Source: Dehalococcoidales bacterium
GTDB lineage: Bacteria > Chloroflexota > Dehalococcoidia > Dehalococcoidales > UBA5760
Direction: 5' to 3'
Assembly (NCBI GenBank): GCA_018399795.1
Contig: JAGYOC010000234.1
Span: 1-8,091, forward strand
DNA: 8,091 nt
How positions within the stretch are numbered: the first letter of the stretch is position 1; each line of letters begins with the position of its first letter. Shown here one piece after another: positions 6,114 through 8,091 of this stretch. The notes under the pieces were generated by a model that had not been told where the DNA came from, ran no database searches, and saw only the letters and a list, made by a program, of their open reading frames with translations. The translations under genes and the position numbers were made by a program.

Positions 6114-6440
6114 AAGGTAAACCTCCTAAAATTATAGTATTTTGGCTGGAACTCTGTATAACAATCCTTGATCCGGTATTTATGGATGCCTGTTTTCGAG
6201 CGCCGTATTCAGGGGTTTTTCGGGTAATGATTCAAACAAGTTACTGTTACTATATTACTACCAATTACCCACCTGTCAATACCCTCCTTTGGTATTATTG
6301 TGTTAAGCTATTGGTGACACGATGTATGGTTACCTGATGGTCATTTGTATGGAGCGCACCGTGGAGATCGGGATTTTATCTGGTTACTTCGCCTACCGGG
6401 CAAGGGGTAGTAGCGATATTATTGAGGGCGGGGGTAAGTA
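6114..6440. other. Divergent non-coding stretch between the HdeD-like and nuclease genes
   Basis: About 327 bases with no credible coding frame, RNA gene or tRNA. It must carry the start signals of both genes. A TATAAT on the minus strand (6136-6131) lies too close to the HdeD ribosome-binding site to be its -10. Other visible structure: three TTACT copies (6241-6245, 6247-6251, 6255-6259), a hairpin AATACC/GGTATT (6278-6283 with 6291-6296), and CTACC/GGTAG (6393-6397 with 6406-6410) about 30 bases before the nuclease ATG. None is strong enough to name. Confidence 0.5.
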
Positions 6441-7913
6441 ATGGCGGTCAGGTGTCTGTCGAAATCCCGCTATTTGAAGGGCCTCCAGTGTCCCAAATAC
6501 CTCTGGATAATCTCCCACGATCCGGAAAGGATACCGGAGGTTGATGCGGTCACTCAGTATGCCTTTGACCAGGGGCATCGTGTCGGCGAGCTGGCAAAGC
6601 GGCTCTTTCCCGGCGGCCTGGATATACCCCACGATGACTTCGGGGAGAATATCAGGCAGACCAGGGAACTGTTAAAACTGCGTAAGCCCCTGTTTGAGGC
6701 CGGCATCATTGCGGGTAATATATACTGCCGGCCTGATATTCTCAATCCCGCCGGTGCGTATAAATGGGATATCATCGAGGTCAAGAGTTCCGCAAGGGTG
6801 AAAGATGTCAATATAGAGGATGTTTCCTTTCAGAGATATTGCTGTGAAAAGGCGGGCCTGGCGGTGAGCAGGTGCTTTCTGATGTATATCGATAGCGGCT
6901 ACATCAGGGATGGCGATATCGACCCCGCCAAGTTGTTTGCCGCCGAGGATATTACCCGGGCCGTCAGGGAGGCAGGCGAAGGTATAGAGGAGCGGATAGA
7001 AGCGATGCACGAGGTCATCTCGCGGGACACCTGCCCTGAAGTCACCATCGGTAGTCACTGCAGCAACCCTTACTGTTGTCCCTTGTACGAGGTGTGCCGG
7101 GGCTTTCTGCCCGAGCATAACGTCTTCGAGCTGTATCAGGGCGGCCGGAAGTCGCTGGAGCTGTTCAATAGCGGTGTGTATGCCATAAGGGATATTCCCC
7201 CGGAGTTTCTCCTTAACGAAAAACAGGTAATACAGAGGAACTGTATTCTGGAGGGAGAACAGCACGTGAACAGGGAGGAGATTTCCCGTTTCCTGGAAAA
7301 CCTGAAATATCCGCTCTACTTTCTGGATTTCGAGACCTTTAGCCCGGCAATACCGCTCTTCGATGGTACCGGTCCCTACCAGGCTATTCCCTTCCAGTTC
7401 TCCCTGCATGTTTTGGGAAGCCCGGAAGGCCGTCCCCGCCACCATTCCTTTCTCGCCGAAGGCACCGCGGACCCGCGCTATCGGCTGCTGACGGAGCTGG
7501 TTGGGGTCCTCGGTACGGAGGGAAGCATTATCGTTTATAGCAGCCCCTTCGAGAAGGGGATATTGAGGAAGCTGGGCGAGTCGTTTCCCGAATTTGCCGA
7601 CTGGGCTGATGGCGTATGTGAGCGCGTAGTCGACTTGCTAATTCCCTTCCGCAGCTTCCACTACTATCACCGGGATCAGAGGGGAAGCGCCTCGCTGAAG
7701 AAGGTGCTGCCGGTGATGACGGGGAGCGGATACGAAAAGATGGAGATAAACGACGGTGGACTGGCCAGCACTGCCTTTCAGGAAATTACCTATCACGATG
7801 TGCCCGATGAAGTCAGGCGGAAGGTGCGAGGGGACCTTGAGGAGTACTGCAAGCTCGACACCGAGGGTATGACCTGGCTGGTAAAGAGGCTGAGGGAAAT
7901 ATCCATCGGATAA
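6441..7913 (+). CDS. Two-nuclease protein: Cas4/RecB-like PD-(D/E)XK domain fused to DEDD exonuclease (DUF2779/COG2251 type)
   Basis: A 490-residue soluble protein. The N-terminal half is a Cas4/RecB-like nuclease: C17 in LQCPKYLW, a QGHRVGELAKRLFPGG helix (44-59), D99 in CRPDI, the core E113-V-K115 in DIIEVKSS, and the QRY motif (131-133). A cysteine group at C207, C212, C213 and C219, together with C17, matches the Fe-S cluster arrangement of Cas4 and AddB-like nucleases. The C-terminal half (about 290-490) has an RNase H-fold exonuclease: D296 and E298 in FLDFET, the YSSPFEKG segment (366-373), D398, and Y469-x3-D473 in EYCKLDT, the DEDDy exo III pattern. All expected catalytic residues are present. 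The ATG at 6441 has a GGGGGT site 6 bases upstream. The substrate and pathway are unknown; DNA end processing in repair or defence is inferred. No cas or helicase gene is adjacent. The stop lies 34 bases from a tRNA remnant. Confidence 0.85.
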   Translation: MAVRCLSKSRYLKGLQCPKYLWIISHDPERIPEVDAVTQYAFDQGHRVGELAKRLFPGGLDIPHDDFGENIRQTRELLKLRKPLFEAGIIAGNIYCRPDILNPAGAYKWDIIEVKSSARVKDVNIEDVSFQRYCCEKAGLAVSRCFLMYIDSGYIRDGDIDPAKLFAAEDITRAVREAGEGIEERIEAMHEVISRDTCPEVTIGSHCSNPYCCPLYEVCRGFLPEHNVFELYQGGRKSLELFNSGVYAIRDIPPEFLLNEKQVIQRNCILEGEQHVNREEISRFLENLKYPLYFLDFETFSPAIPLFDGTGPYQAIPFQFSLHVLGSPEGRPRHHSFLAEGTADPRYRLLTELVGVLGTEGSIIVYSSPFEKGILRKLGESFPEFADWADGVCERVVDLLIPFRSFHYYHRDQRGSASLKKVLPVMTGSGYEKMEINDGGLASTAFQEITYHDVPDEVRRKVRGDLEEYCKLDTEGMTWLVKRLREISIG

Positions 7914-7947
7914 GGTGGCTTTTGAGGAGCTTTTTAGCTTTGAAAAG

Positions 7948-7994
7948 TGGTACCCCTGGCGCGACTCGAACGTGCGACACGCGGTTTAGGAAAC
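7948..7994 (-). pseudogene. 3' half of a tRNA-Arg(CCU) gene; candidate integration (att) site
   Basis: Reading the minus strand, the bases fit tRNA positions 30 to 76 with every standard length: the last bases of the anticodon stem, anticodon loop TTCCTAA with anticodon CCT (7990-7988), 3' anticodon stem ACCGC (7985-7981), variable loop GTGTC, T-stem GCACG, T-loop TTCGAGT (7970-7964), CGCGC, acceptor strand CAGGGGT, discriminator A and encoded CCA (7950-7948). The T-stem has one A-C mismatch. Beyond position 30 the expected 5' anticodon stem (complement of ACCGC) is absent, with no recognisable D-arm or 5' acceptor strand. It cannot make a tRNA. Breakage at the anticodon stem-loop with an intact 3' end is typical of attachment sites of tyrosine-integrase elements. 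By orientation the intact tRNA copy and the element would lie to the right. Confidence 0.75.
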
Positions 7995-8091
7995 TTATCC
8001 CTGCCATATTAACCCGTAATATTACGTGTAATTTAGAACAATTGTGTCAAAACCAAATAATATGATTTGTGCCTGGAATATCACCTTGTAT
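7995..8091. other. AT-rich sequence beyond the tRNA fragment, possible end of an integrated element
   Basis: By hand count about 32 of 97 bases are G or C, visibly lower than the genes to the left. No reading frame or RNA is supported. It contains a 12-bp perfect palindrome CGTAATATTACG (8015-8026), 21 bases from the tRNA fragment, and a small inverted repeat CAAAT/ATTTG (8054-8058 with 8065-8069). The composition change at the broken tRNA is what an island boundary looks like, but 97 bases is too little to prove it. Confidence 0.45.

Noticed and set aside
5608..6120. Long open frame of 170 codons opposite the HdeD-like gene
   Set aside because: It is an antisense shadow of a clearly recognised membrane-protein gene, with Ile/Thr/Pro-rich composition and no ribosome-binding site.
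6131..6136. Consensus TATAAT as the -10 of the HdeD-like gene
   Set aside because: Transcription would begin within the AGGAGGT ribosome-binding site, and the best upstream -35 match is only 4 of 6 at 18 bases.
6672..7445. Open frame of 257 codons opposite the nuclease gene
   Set aside because: The plus strand carries intact nuclease motifs across the same bases; the antisense frame has no recognisable domain.
7919..7947. Terminator after the nuclease gene (CTTTT/AAAAG with inner AGCT/AGCT)
   Set aside because: The stem is AT-rich and interrupted, and no U tract follows; at best a weak structure.
8017..8025. TAATATTAC, identical to the nicking nonanucleotide of rolling-circle Rep elements
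   Set aside because: There is no flanking hairpin stem, no iterons and no rep gene in view; a nine-base AT-rich match is easily due to chance.
7948..8035. Complete or merely internally deleted tRNA gene
   Set aside because: A short GGGATA just upstream faintly resembles a D-loop, but there is no 5' acceptor strand complementary to CAGGGGT and no D-stem, so a complete gene is excluded and an internal deletion is weakly supported.
7948..8091. Group I intron interrupting tRNA-Arg(CCU) in the anticodon loop
   Set aside because: Such introns are known in tRNA-Arg(CCU) of some bacteria, but the bases next to the fragment show no conserved core near a 3' splice site, and the break falls at the 5' anticodon stem rather than in the loop.

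Overview
The window reads as a moderately GC-rich bacterial chromosome. The gene set and protein style suggest Chloroflexota, most likely Dehalococcoidia: an L25/Ctc protein with an acidic tail, Xer linked to a small tail-anchored basic protein and to pcm, tandem-domain universal stress proteins, and HdeD-like proteins. This assignment rests on protein style remembered from that group, not on a marker gene or a search.

Left part (1-4299), all on the minus strand, in order of transcription from right to left: a DrrA-like ABC ATPase and its ABC-2 permease (4299-2512); ribosomal protein L25 (2430-1777); a XerD-type tyrosine recombinase (1671-769); a small basic single-span membrane protein (754-473); and a protein-L-isoaspartate methyltransferase cut by the left edge (450-1). 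The recombinase, small protein and methyltransferase are tightly spaced and look like one transcription unit. It is probably served by a promoter at 1735-1707. L25 has a plausible promoter of its own.

Middle (4300-6113): a divergent control region separates the ABC pair from a plus-strand gene for a two-domain universal stress protein. That gene has a near-consensus sigma-70 promoter (TTGACA, 17 bases, TATCAT), a good ribosome-binding site and a TTG start. A six-span HdeD/DUF308 membrane protein is encoded convergently. Together they look like a small stress-response neighbourhood.

Right part (6114-8091): after a 327-base non-coding stretch comes a 490-residue two-nuclease protein of the DUF2779/COG2251 type, with a Cas4/RecB-like PD-(D/E)XK domain, a probable Fe-S cysteine cluster and a DEDD-type 3'-5' exonuclease domain. 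Thirty-four bases after its stop lies the 3' half of a tRNA-Arg(CCU) gene, from the anticodon stem-loop through CCA, on the minus strand. Its 5' half is missing, and the next 97 bases are only about one third G+C. This is the usual appearance of an attachment site left when an element integrates into a tRNA gene. By its orientation the element would lie beyond the right edge of the window, so the most novel biology here is probably just outside it. I saw no CRISPR array, insertion sequence, rRNA or complete tRNA.
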